NCBI RefSeq assembly: GCF_016862995.1 | Contig: NZ_BOOA01000041.1 | Coordinates: forward strand, 1-64,000 | DNA: 64,000 nt | Origin: Acrocarpospora phusangensis | GTDB lineage: Bacteria > Actinomycetota > Actinomycetes > Streptosporangiales > Streptosporangiaceae | Reading direction: 5' to 3' | Shown here: positions 26,545 to 34,366 of the stretch, piece by piece | Position numbering within the stretch: position 1 is the first letter of the stretch | Layout of the letters: each line of letters starts with the position of its first letter | The notes under the pieces: generated by a model | What the model was told of the DNA's origin: nothing | The model's input: only the letters and a program-made list of their open reading frames with translations | Databases searched by the model: none | Program-made: the position numbers and the translations under genes

Positions 26545-26568
26545 CCCTTGACAACCCCGTGTCAAGGG
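26545..26568. promoter_or_regulatory. 9-bp inverted repeat overlapping a -35-like TTGACA
   Basis: CCCTTGACA (26545-26553) and TGTCAAGGG (26560-26568) are perfect inverted repeats around ACCCCG. The arm contains TTGACA, so the dyad could be an operator over a promoter, or a terminator-like hairpin. Confidence 0.45.
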
Positions 26569-26664
26569 CCTGACCATCACATTGATTGCCTGGCGTGCTC
26601 GGGGAGACGGTCACCGCAGGGTGAGTGAGAAGGGCGCCAGGCAGTCGGAAAACTAAATCAGGAA

Positions 26665-26699
26665 CTTATCTAGAGAGCTTTGCGAGTCTTATCTAGAGA
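26665..26699. repeat. 12-bp direct repeat CTTATCTAGAGA, 23-bp period
   Basis: CTTATCTAGAGA occurs at 26665-26676 and 26688-26699. The pair ends 18 bp before the ATP-grasp start codon. Direct repeats two helical turns apart upstream of a gene are typical binding sites of activators such as SARPs. Confidence 0.6.
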
Positions 26700-26717
26700 C
26701 GTTACTTCATATTCCCG

Positions 26718-28136
26718 ATGCAATTCCCGCCGAGTAGAACGGTGGCCGCTGTGAACCCTGCCTATCCGTATTCAGAAGCCGACGATCAGGAGCCCGTGCC
26801 GACTCCGGTGCGACGCCCTTGGCCGCACCGCAGGACCGTACGGCCGGTGCCCGAGGCCGGTCCGCTGGTGGCGATGATCGGCGGCGGCCAGGCCGACAGG
26901 ACCGGCCGCGAGCACCTCTTCCGCCGGCTGCACGAGGCCGGGATCCGGGTGCTGGCCGTCGACAGGTCCGCCCCCGCCGCCTGGCAGCGGCCGTACCTGG
27001 CCGGGCACAAGTGGGTGCCCGGGATGACCGCGGCCACCCTGTCCCAGGTCGTCGCCGCCCACCCGGAACCCGTCAACGGGGTGATCTGCTGGGAGGACCG
27101 GCACTTCGCCGCCGCCGCTGCCGTCGCCGACCGGCTCCGGCTGCCCGGCTTCGGGCGTACGGCCGCCACGGCCAGCCGGGACCGGGCGGTCACCCGTACC
27201 CTGCTGGAGTCCTCCGGCTGCACGGTGCCGCGCTCGGCGCTCGCCGTCGACCTGGCCGAGGCCGAGGAGGCGGCGCGGACGCTCGGCTACCCGGTCGTGC
27301 TCAAGCCCCGGCTCAAGACCACCGGCTTCCCGGCCCGGCTGGCCGAGGACCACGGCCGGCTGATCACCGGGTTCGCCGCCACCGCCGGCGCCGCCTCGGC
27401 CACCCTGGGCGGCCGCCGCGGCGTGCTGGTGGAGCAGCGCCTGGACGGGCAGGAGATCGTCGCCATCTGCCTGACCACCGGCGGGGTCACCCAGCTCGTC
27501 AGCATCGTCCGCACCATGGTGGAGTTCACCCCCAGCGCGGCCGACCTCGGCCACCTGGTGGACGCCGCCGACCCGCTCCTCGACGACCAGACCATCCGGC
27601 ACGCCGCCAACGTGAGCCTGCGGGCCCTCGGCGTACAGGACGGCGCCAGTCAGGTGAGCATGCGGCTCACCCCGGCCGGGCCGTGCGTGATGGCCGTAAA
27701 CGCCGGGCTGCACGACCTGGTCACCCGGCTGGTCTACCTGGCCACCGGGGCCGACCTGGCCACCGCGGAGACCATGATCGCCTGCGGCGCGCCGCTGACC
27801 GTCACGCCGCAGCGCCACCACCGCGTGGCGGCCGTCACGTACCTCAGCGCGCCCGCCCCGGGCAAGGTGTCCCGCCTTGAGCTGGGCGCCCAGCTGAGCG
27901 ACCACGTCGGCCGCGCCGCCTGGCTCGAACGACTCGTGCTGGACGTCGCGCCCGGCAGCGCGGTGGACCCGTCCCCCGACGGGCACACCGCGCGCATCGG
28001 CCTGGCCGTCGTCACCGGCCGCAACCGCAGGGAATGCCACGAACGGCTGGACCGGCTGCGCAGGGCGCTGAAGGTCACCGTCGTCGCGGTCGACGGCTCC
28101 ACGCCGCCGGCCATGTCGGTATCGGGCTCCCGATAA
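26718..28136 (+). CDS. ATP-grasp enzyme of the CARNS/carbamoyl-phosphate-synthetase-like class
   Basis: 472 aa. An N-terminal Rossmann-like domain (GPLVAMIGGGQADRTGREHLFRRLHEAGIRVLAVDR...GVICWEDRHFAAAAAVADRLRLPG) is followed by the ATP-grasp fold (TASRDRAVTRTLLESSGCTVPRSALAV...YPVVLKPRLKTTGFPARL...GVLVEQRLDGQEIVAICLTTGG) and a C-terminal domain ending in a duplicated RxECHERLDRLRRAL helix. Such enzymes form amide bonds through acyl phosphates. The late metal-binding segment (AGPCVMAVNAG) lacks the usual E-x-N (EVN), so catalysis is not assured. It probably shares a transcript with the sigma-like gene 35 bp downstream. Confidence 0.75.
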   Translation: MQFPPSRTVAAVNPAYPYSEADDQEPVPTPVRRPWPHRRTVRPVPEAGPLVAMIGGGQADRTGREHLFRRLHEAGIRVLAVDRSAPAAWQRPYLAGHKWVPGMTAATLSQVVAAHPEPVNGVICWEDRHFAAAAAVADRLRLPGFGRTAATASRDRAVTRTLLESSGCTVPRSALAVDLAEAEEAARTLGYPVVLKPRLKTTGFPARLAEDHGRLITGFAATAGAASATLGGRRGVLVEQRLDGQEIVAICLTTGGVTQLVSIVRTMVEFTPSAADLGHLVDAADPLLDDQTIRHAANVSLRALGVQDGASQVSMRLTPAGPCVMAVNAGLHDLVTRLVYLATGADLATAETMIACGAPLTVTPQRHHRVAAVTYLSAPAPGKVSRLELGAQLSDHVGRAAWLERLVLDVAPGSAVDPSPDGHTARIGLAVVTGRNRRECHERLDRLRRALKVTVVAVDGSTPPAMSVSGSR

Positions 28137-28171
28137 CGACCACGTTCGACCTCTTCCGGGAGAAAAAGGGA

Positions 28172-31105
28172 ATGGTTAGCCGAGCACCGCAGGACCCGAC
28201 GGAAGCCGCTCCGCCGAAGGCCCCCACCATGCGGTTACCCGCGGCTGAAGACCTCATCTCCGACCACGGGCGGAGCCTCTACGACTACTGTTCCCTCTGG
28301 CTCGGCGACAAGCTCGCCACCATCAACGCGGTGCGCAACACCTTCGCGCTGGCGGTGGTGCATCAGGACCTCTACCCCGGGCACGAGCACCTGCGCTCCT
28401 GGCTGTACGCCATCGCCAGGGTGCACTGCCTCGCCCAGCCCCACTACGGCGGCTTCACCACCGCCCCCTTCCCCCGCATCGGCGCGCAGAGCGGGCACGA
28501 CACCGAGCTGACCGCCAACGCGATGGGGGCGCTCGGGCGGCGCGAGCGGGAGGTCCTGGAGCTCATCCACCGGCACGGGCTCTCCATCCCCGCCGTCGGC
28601 CTGGTGCTCGGCGTCCCCACCGACGAGGCCGCCCGCCTCGCCCTGGGCGCCCAGGACCTGGTCGAGTCCTTCGTGACCTGCGTACGGCTGGCGCAGACCG
28701 GCCGCTCGGTCTGCCAGGCCGGCGAGCCGATCGCGCTGGACTGGCTGGAGTCGCCCCGCCGGGAACTGCGCAGCCGCCTCAAGACGCACGTGGCCACCTG
28801 CGCGACGTGCGCCAAGGCGGCCAGCATGACCGTGTCGGTGCCCGCGCTGCTGGCCCGGCTGCCGATCGCCGAACTGGACGACCTCGCCAGGTCCAGGATC
28901 GAGCAGCCGGTCCGGCCGGAGAGCGTCGAGATCCGCTGGAGCCAGCACGACTACCCGCTCCAGCCGGACGCGTACGACGTGTTCGACACCCTGTCCGGCT
29001 CCTCCGGATCCGCCGGGTCCGGGCTGGACGACGAGCCGGTGCGGCGCCGGGGGCCGTGGGAGCCCGGCGCCCACCCGAACGGCCCCTCCAACGGGCAGTC
29101 CAACGGCCAGTCCAATGGCCACTCCAACGGCCACAGCGGCCAGAACGGTCACGCGGATCGGCATGCCAGGAGCTACTCCGACGGGCAGCCGAACGGCCGC
29201 TCCAACGGTCACGTGGGCAGGCACGCCACCGGCCACCCGAACGGCCACCCGAACGGTCACGCCGACGCCCGCGGGGACGGCTATCACCACGAGTCCGAGC
29301 CGATGTTCCGGGACTCGCGGGGACGGCCGCGCTCGATGCCGCTGAGCGCGCCGGTCTACGAGGACTACTACGCCGACGCCGAAGAGGCCCACCGACCCTC
29401 CGGTCCTTCCGCCCCACACCCAACGGAAGACGCCTGGGAGGAGCGTCGCCCTCCCGCCCCCCGCCTGCCGGACGAGGTGCGGGAGGGCCGCGCATCGCAG
29501 GAGTGGGACGAGGCCCGTGAAGCCCGCGCATCCCGCGAATGGGACGAAGCCCGGGGAAACCGTGCGCCCGGCGAATGGAACGAAGCCCGGGACGGCCGCG
29601 CACCCCGCGAATGGGACGAGGTGCGGGATACCCGCGTACCGCGCTACTGGGACGAAGCGCAGGAAGTTCGCGAACCGCACGAGTGGGACGAGGTGCGGGA
29701 GCATCGCGTCCTGCGCGACTGGGACGGGGTACGGGAAGGCGCGTCGCGCGACTGGGACGAGACGCGGGACGGCCGCGCGCCGCGTGGCTGGGACGAGGCG
29801 CGCGACGGCCGCGCGCCGCACAGATGGGACGACGGGCGGGAGAGCCGCCTGCCGCGTCCTTGGGACGACGGACGGAACGACGGACGGAACGACGGACGGG
29901 ACGGCGGACGGGACGGCGGACGGGACGGCGGACGGGACGGCGGACGGGACGGCGGACGGGACGGCGGACGGGACGGCGGGCTTGACGAGCGGGAAGGCCG
30001 TGCGCGTCCGTGGGATGACCGGGTCTGGGAGAACCGCCCGGCGCCCCGGCTGCCCGAACGCGCCTGGGACGACGCGACCCCGCTGCGCACCCGCCGCCCG
30101 CGCCCGAACGTGCACGGCATCCCGGCCCCGCGCCGTCCCCTCGACGACGCGCTCCCGCCCGGGGAGGAGATCTGGGACCGCCGGATCACCGCCCGGGTGC
30201 CGATGCCCCGGGAACGCTCCGACGTCTCCGTGGCGTCGGTGTCATCCGTGGGCTCAGCGGCCAGGGTGACCGTCCGGGCGACCGGAGCCGAGGTGTGGGA
30301 CGAGGACGCCTCCACCCGGAGCAAACTGGCCAGGCGCGGCTTCCGGGCGCGGGCCAGGCTGCGCCGGGAGGCCAGGGCCGCCAAGGCGGCCAAGACCGGC
30401 CGGGAGCGGCCGCGCCGCCTCCGGGCGGTCGCGCTCGGAGCGGCCGCGCTGCTGATCGTGTCGCTGGCGTGGCGCGGGCTGTCGGCCCGGGAGTACTCCG
30501 CCTCCGGGGCGACCGCGATCCAGACGAGCGCGGCCGCGCTGCCGGCGGCCGTACCGCAGCTGGCCAAGCCGGTGCCTCCGGTGCCGTCGGCGTCGCCGAG
30601 CGCCGAGAAGCGCGGCGCGGCCCCCTCGGCGAAGCCGAAGCCGTCACCGACGCAGCGCCGTACCCAGCCGGTCAGCAAGCCCGTGGTGCGGCCGGCCGTG
30701 AAGCCGACTGTGAAGCCCAGTGTGAAGCCCAGTATCAAGAAGGCACCCGTGGTCCGCCCGGTGCTGTCCGTCCGGCCGGAGGCCCTGGAGCTGGCGGACG
30801 GCACCGGGTTCGTCACCTTCTCCGTCAACGCGGGGAAGGTCAAGTGGCGGGCCGAGAGCGAGCAGGGGCTGGTGGAGATCAGCCCGCGCTCCGGCACCGT
30901 CAAAGCCGGCAAGAAGATCCGCCTGGAGGTCGGCCTCACCGACGAGGGTCTGCTCAACGCGTCCTGCCTGTTCGACTTCGACGACGAACTGGACGTGGAG
31001 ACCAGCGTGATGGACGTCATCACCATCAGGTGGACCGGCGAGAACAAGGGCGTCAGCACCGGCGGCAGGATCACCCTGACCGTCGCCAGCTGCACGTCCG
31101 GCTGA
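28172..31105 (+). CDS. membrane-tethered sigma-70/ECF-like protein with zf-HC2 motif, tandem repeats and extracellular domain
   Basis: 977 aa from the ATG at 28172 (GGGAGAAAAAGGG upstream). Order: ECF region 2-like (about 28-87, SLYDYCSLWLGD...LRSWLYAIARVHCL), region 4-like HTH (about 118-168, ALGRREREVLELIHRHGLSIPAVGLVLGV), and an anti-sigma-type zinc motif H206-x3-C210-x2-C213. A NG[QHRP] low-complexity stretch (303-365), about ten 12-residue EWDEARDxRAPR repeats (444-565), a DGGR run (to about 607), a basic segment, one TM helix (about 750-768), a Pro/Lys linker and an Ig/BACON-like outer domain (about 865-977) follow. The region-2 acidic patch is degenerate. I infer a tethered regulator sensing an outside signal; sigma activity is unproven. 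Confidence 0.75.
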   Translation: MVSRAPQDPTEAAPPKAPTMRLPAAEDLISDHGRSLYDYCSLWLGDKLATINAVRNTFALAVVHQDLYPGHEHLRSWLYAIARVHCLAQPHYGGFTTAPFPRIGAQSGHDTELTANAMGALGRREREVLELIHRHGLSIPAVGLVLGVPTDEAARLALGAQDLVESFVTCVRLAQTGRSVCQAGEPIALDWLESPRRELRSRLKTHVATCATCAKAASMTVSVPALLARLPIAELDDLARSRIEQPVRPESVEIRWSQHDYPLQPDAYDVFDTLSGSSGSAGSGLDDEPVRRRGPWEPGAHPNGPSNGQSNGQSNGHSNGHSGQNGHADRHARSYSDGQPNGRSNGHVGRHATGHPNGHPNGHADARGDGYHHESEPMFRDSRGRPRSMPLSAPVYEDYYADAEEAHRPSGPSAPHPTEDAWEERRPPAPRLPDEVREGRASQEWDEAREARASREWDEARGNRAPGEWNEARDGRAPREWDEVRDTRVPRYWDEAQEVREPHEWDEVREHRVLRDWDGVREGASRDWDETRDGRAPRGWDEARDGRAPHRWDDGRESRLPRPWDDGRNDGRNDGRDGGRDGGRDGGRDGGRDGGRDGGRDGGLDEREGRARPWDDRVWENRPAPRLPERAWDDATPLRTRRPRPNVHGIPAPRRPLDDALPPGEEIWDRRITARVPMPRERSDVSVASVSSVGSAARVTVRATGAEVWDEDASTRSKLARRGFRARARLRREARAAKAAKTGRERPRRLRAVALGAAALLIVSLAWRGLSAREYSASGATAIQTSAAALPAAVPQLAKPVPPVPSASPSAEKRGAAPSAKPKPSPTQRRTQPVSKPVVRPAVKPTVKPSVKPSIKKAPVVRPVLSVRPEALELADGTGFVTFSVNAGKVKWRAESEQGLVEISPRSGTVKAGKKIRLEVGLTDEGLLNASCLFDFDDELDVETSVMDVITIRWTGENKGVSTGGRITLTVASCTSG
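29082..29280 (+). repeat. NG-rich low-complexity coding repeat
   Basis: A run of 9-12-bp units encodes SNGQ, SNGH, HPNG and similar tetrapeptides, giving a Asn/Gly/His-rich disordered segment in the sigma-like protein. Confidence 0.8.
29501..29870 (+). repeat. 36-bp tandem repeats encoding EWDEARDxRAPR units
   Basis: About ten 12-codon units, each with a Trp-Asp core (EWDEAR, EWNEAR, YWDEAQ, DWDETR, RWDDGR). One unit has 11 codons. Sequence drift between units but constant W-D spacing suggests selection on protein structure. Confidence 0.85.
29866..29982 (+). repeat. 12-bp tandem repeats encoding DGGR/NDGR units
   Basis: Near-perfect GACGGCGGACGG units follow two NDGR units. The array is expected to vary in copy number by slippage; each unit keeps the reading frame. 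Confidence 0.9.
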
Positions 31106-31110
31106 GGCTC

Positions 31111-31157
31111 GGGCTCCGGGGGCGGGCGGGCGCGCGGCAAGACCGCCCCCGGAGCCC
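31111..31157 (+). terminator. 15-bp GC-rich hairpin between convergent genes
   Basis: GGGCTCCGGGGGCGG (31111-31125) and CCGCCCCCGGAGCCC (31143-31157) pair perfectly around a 17-nt loop. There is no T-tract. It lies 6 bp after the sigma-like gene and faces the zinc-knuckle gene, so it is probably a two-way terminator. Confidence 0.7.
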
Positions 31158-31210
31158 GGAAACACCGGCGACGGGATCACCGGAGCATTTCGGGCCGTGG
31201 ATCGCGGAGG

Positions 31211-32818
31211 TTATCTGCGGACGTCGGGCGGATTGATCCCGTGGTCGCGCAGAGCCTTGTACACGGTGGCCTGGGACAGGCCGGTCCTGCGTTCGATCAG
31301 CGACAGGTTCTGGGTGCCCGCCCGCCAGCATTCGGCGATCAGCTGGTCCCGCTTGCCGCGCGCGGCCATCTCGGCGTCGGCGGTGTGCGTCAGGATCTCG
31401 CTCAACCGGCCGATGCCCTGGAGCAGCCGCAGGTTGACGCCCTGCCGCAGCTGGGTCAGCTCGGCGATCTCCGCCACCGACCGCTCCAGCGCCTCCACCA
31501 GCGGCGACGGCGGCGCGTGCCGCCCCCGCCCGGGGTGCCGCTGGTAGCCGTTGCGGCGCGCGGCCAGGATGATGCGCTCCACCTCGGCCTTGGGCAGCCC
31601 GCTGGCCCGGCGCAGCGCGGCCGCGTTGGTGGCGCCGCTCTCCCAGCAGGCCACGATCAGCTCGGCCCGCTCCCGATCGGCTCTCGCGATGGCCGCGCCC
31701 GCGGCGGTGAGATCAGTCAGCAAGGGCCGCCACTCGGCCAGCCTTCCCGGTTCCGCCGCCCGCCCGGGTCGCCCCAGGCGTTCCGGCTCCGTGGGCTGCC
31801 CCACGGGTTCCGGCTCGGACGCCCGCCGGGCGATGATCTGCCGCAGCGTGCCCTGCCGGAGTCCGGAGGCCGCCGCCAGCCGGGCGCTGGCGTTCTCCCC
31901 GGCGATCAGGGCGAAGGTCCGTACCAGATCGTTGCGGTCGCGGCGGCAGGCGGCCACCTCGGCGGAGACCTCACGCCACCGGCGGGCCGCCTCGGCGGCC
32001 TCGGCCAGCGCCATCACGGCCTCCGGGGACGGCGTCCTGGCGGCCCGCTCGCGCAGCCGCTCACGGCGCAGCTGGGCGGCGTGCCGGGGGCAGCGGCCGA
32101 GATCCCTGGCCCGCTCCTGGCAGCCCTCCACGGCGCACGGGCGGCGCTCCCAGCGGGGCGGCACCCGGGTGGGGTCGCCGTAGGCGCGGCGGCGCTGGTA
32201 GTGCATGCCGCACAGCTCGCGGCTCCACACCGCCCGCCCGCAGCCCTCGACCGAGCACAGGTGCTGCGCCTCCGGCTGGGTCCGGTCCCGCTGCCGGGTA
32301 CGGCGCGGCCGCGCGTCCCCCGGGTCGCCCGTCTTGGCCAGCCGCGCGTAGTGCATCCCGCACAGCTTGCGCGCCACGACCGGCTTCTCGCAGCCGTCGA
32401 TCGAGCAGGGCAGCCCGTGCGCCAGGTAGTGCCCGCGGCACAGCCCCCGTGTGAAGATCTTGAGCTCGCAGCCGTCCTCGCCGCACACCCCGTCGGTGGA
32501 GCGCAGCCGCGACGTGGCCTCGCCCGCCCTGCCGGACTTGCGCACGCGCTGCACGTGCAGGCCGCACATGCCGCTGTCGGCGGACGGGCGCTCGCAGCCC
32601 TCGATCGAGCAGGGCGCCGCCACGGCGAGCCGCCAGAGGCGGTAATGCGACGTGCAGAGACCACGCCGATGGACCTGGCGGTCGCACTCCGCGGAGCACG
32701 TCGAGCGTTTCTCCGGGGCGCCGTAATAATGCTGGGCGCATACGCCGAGGGCCAGGACGGTCCGGCCGCATTCCCGGACGGAACATCCCTTATTCGTCAT
32801 GAGCGCTGGAGTGGTCAT
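31211..32818 (-). CDS. protein with seven C-x4-C-x9-C-x2-H zinc-knuckle repeats and three C-terminal HTH modules
   Basis: About 535 aa (residue numbers below are from the alternative start at 32824). Seven evenly built fingers, each like CSVEGCGRAVWSRELCGMHY, have ligands C14/C19/C29/H32, C43/C47/C57/H60, C72/C77/C87/H90, C114/C119/C129/H132, C140/C145/C155/H158, C190/C195/C205/H208 and C230/C235/C245/H248. Helical linkers then carry three similar HTH-like units: near 298-334 (NASARLAAASGLRQGTLRQII), 386-424 (TNAAALRRASGLPKAEVERII) and 494-530 (QNLSLIERRTGLSQATVYKAL). The knuckle type is seen in phage and mobile-element proteins. The architecture suggests a nucleic-acid-binding regulator. It follows the 403-aa unknown gene by about 20 bp. 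Confidence 0.75.
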   Translation of the reverse strand: MTTPALMTNKGCSVRECGRTVLALGVCAQHYYGAPEKRSTCSAECDRQVHRRGLCTSHYRLWRLAVAAPCSIEGCERPSADSGMCGLHVQRVRKSGRAGEATSRLRSTDGVCGEDGCELKIFTRGLCRGHYLAHGLPCSIDGCEKPVVARKLCGMHYARLAKTGDPGDARPRRTRQRDRTQPEAQHLCSVEGCGRAVWSRELCGMHYQRRRAYGDPTRVPPRWERRPCAVEGCQERARDLGRCPRHAAQLRRERLRERAARTPSPEAVMALAEAAEAARRWREVSAEVAACRRDRNDLVRTFALIAGENASARLAAASGLRQGTLRQIIARRASEPEPVGQPTEPERLGRPGRAAEPGRLAEWRPLLTDLTAAGAAIARADRERAELIVACWESGATNAAALRRASGLPKAEVERIILAARRNGYQRHPGRGRHAPPSPLVEALERSVAEIAELTQLRQGVNLRLLQGIGRLSEILTHTADAEMAARGKRDQLIAECWRAGTQNLSLIERRTGLSQATVYKALRDHGINPPDVRR

Positions 32819-32840
32819 CGGCACTCGTCAATGCGACCTG

Positions 32841-34052
32841 TCAATTTTTCCCCCGGAGTCCGGCGCGTTCCATGAGCCTGACCTCGTTGACGAGTTGACG
32901 GGGTTCGTGCCCGAGATCCCGCAACAGGCAGCAGATATACGCGTGCACCTCGGAATCGAGCGGGCGCGCCTCGTACGCGCGTGAGACGAGGTAATGCACA
33001 TAAGCCACCGACAGGACGTACGTCCGCCCGGACAGCTCCTCAAGCGAATTCACCTCAGATCCGGGAAGGAACTCCGGCGACCAGTTCCCGCGGACGAACT
33101 CGACCAGCTCGGGCCCCATCCCCGGCAGCGGATCGCACAGCCGCGCGTGCGCGTGCGACGAGTACGGGCAGGACGGGATCTCCAGCTGGAAGTCGCCGTC
33201 CACCGATTCCGCCCCTTCCAGCCGGTACGGCGACGTGCGGCCGTTGGCCGTGATCGCGTCGGGATCGTTCAGCGGGAAGGCGTCGTCCACGATCTGCGCC
33301 ACCGTCACCGCCACCGGATGGCCGAGGGTGAGGCCGCGGACCGCGCCGCCGGCCTCCTCCAGCCGGCCGTGCTCGGCCACGTAGGTGGCCAGCGACAGGG
33401 CGCGGTGGTACTCCAGGGACTCGATCTCGCGCTCCGCGATCGACTTGGGCAGCACCTCGCGGTAACCGTCGATGATGGCGTCGATCGGGAACAGCCGTCC
33501 GTACGTCTCGTCCCGGGAGGCGGTCACCAGCAGCAGGTCGCCGCCGGCCTCGGCCACCGGGTCGAGCGGCGCTCCCCGGGTGATGTTGGCGATCACGCCG
33601 GACCGCCCGGCGGCGGCGCACCAGCGCAGCGCGTCGGACTCCGGCAGGGTCAGCCGGGCGAAGGGCAGCAGTCCGTCCAGGAGCGCCCGCGCCTTCCACA
33701 GGTCGATCCAGTTGGCTCTGCCGCTCGGCTCGGGACCGGCCCACTGGAGGCTCCGTCCCGCCTGGTCGGCCCGCGCCCTGACCAGCCAGCCGGAGGCGGC
33801 GTAGTCGTCGGCGTAGACGAGGTTCCAGATGCTCAGCAGCGGGGACGTGTCCACGGTGAAGCGTGCGGCTTCCTCGCCCTGCCACAGCCGGTGGCCGTTC
33901 CAGGTGACGAGGAGATCGCGGAACGCGGCCTTGGTGGGCCGCCGGTACACCCCGTGCATGGGGTGACCGTCCACGACGAAACGGCCCGGCGGGGGCTCGG
34001 CGTCAGGCAGTGCCGGGCAGCGAGGATCTGGCGAGACCTCCCAGTCGCCCAC
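32841..34052 (-). CDS. protein of unknown function, partner of the zinc-knuckle gene
   Basis: 403 aa starting at GTG with AGGAGG 7-8 bases upstream. It is soluble, mixed alpha/beta, Trp- and acidic-rich, and shows no recognised motif. Segments that could be conserved are FVVDGHPMHGVYRRPTKAAFRDLLVTWNGHRLW, DLLLVTASRDETYGRLFPIDAIIDGYREVLP and CPYSSHAHARLCDPLPGMGPELVEFVRGNWSPEFLPG. It heads a two-gene operon with the zinc-knuckle protein and is divergent from the SARP gene. No function can be assigned. Confidence 0.7.
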   Translation of the reverse strand: MGDWEVSPDPRCPALPDAEPPPGRFVVDGHPMHGVYRRPTKAAFRDLLVTWNGHRLWQGEEAARFTVDTSPLLSIWNLVYADDYAASGWLVRARADQAGRSLQWAGPEPSGRANWIDLWKARALLDGLLPFARLTLPESDALRWCAAAGRSGVIANITRGAPLDPVAEAGGDLLLVTASRDETYGRLFPIDAIIDGYREVLPKSIAEREIESLEYHRALSLATYVAEHGRLEEAGGAVRGLTLGHPVAVTVAQIVDDAFPLNDPDAITANGRTSPYRLEGAESVDGDFQLEIPSCPYSSHAHARLCDPLPGMGPELVEFVRGNWSPEFLPGSEVNSLEELSGRTYVLSVAYVHYLVSRAYEARPLDSEVHAYICCLLRDLGHEPRQLVNEVRLMERAGLRGKN

Positions 34053-34366
34053 GTCAGTGCCTCCTCTTCAGCATTAAGGCAACCTTAAGGCTTGACCGAA
34101 ATTCAATATTCTGACTAACTCTTTTTCGTCTCCGGCACTTCCCTCGCCAGTTAGAAGCGGCCGGTGCGAGTTGCGGGTGGGTTCAGATGCGCGCCCTGGT
34201 GACATGAGGGAAACTCCTGCCTGTCCGGGGAGTTGAACGCTATCCAGAGGCGGTAATCGGAAGGTTGCAACCCAGTCAGCGTTTAGTCATGGCCTGGAGA
34301 CAGAAAGGCAGTAGTATCTCCACTGCGCTCTTTTCAACGGATTCCCGGTCAATGTCATGTTGATCG
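34053..34366. promoter_or_regulatory. 314-bp divergent AT-richer region upstream of the SARP gene
   Basis: It holds the promoters of the SARP gene and of the minus-strand pair. An inverted repeat TTAAGG-CAA-CCTTAA lies at 34074-34088, just upstream of the 403-aa gene's ribosome-binding site. No further gene is seen. Confidence 0.5.

Larger units (their letters stand above)
26198..26717. promoter_or_regulatory. 520-bp divergent control region with several repeats
   Basis: This AT-richer region separates the minus-strand DAHP-synthase operon from the plus-strand ATP-grasp gene. It contains an array of alternating CTGAC/GTCAG half-sites at 26472, 26481 and 26490, a 9-bp inverted repeat at 26545-26568 and a 12-bp direct repeat at 26665/26688. 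The open frame at 26331-26540 shows no coding character. Confidence 0.6.

Noticed and set aside
29866-29982. CRISPR-like regular repeat
   Set aside because: The repeats are contiguous, in frame and code DGGR; there are no spacers and no cas genes.
29644-31140. 498-aa antisense frame with Ser/Pro/Arg repeats
   Set aside because: It is the reverse reading of the tandem repeats in the sigma-like gene; no start signals or domain.
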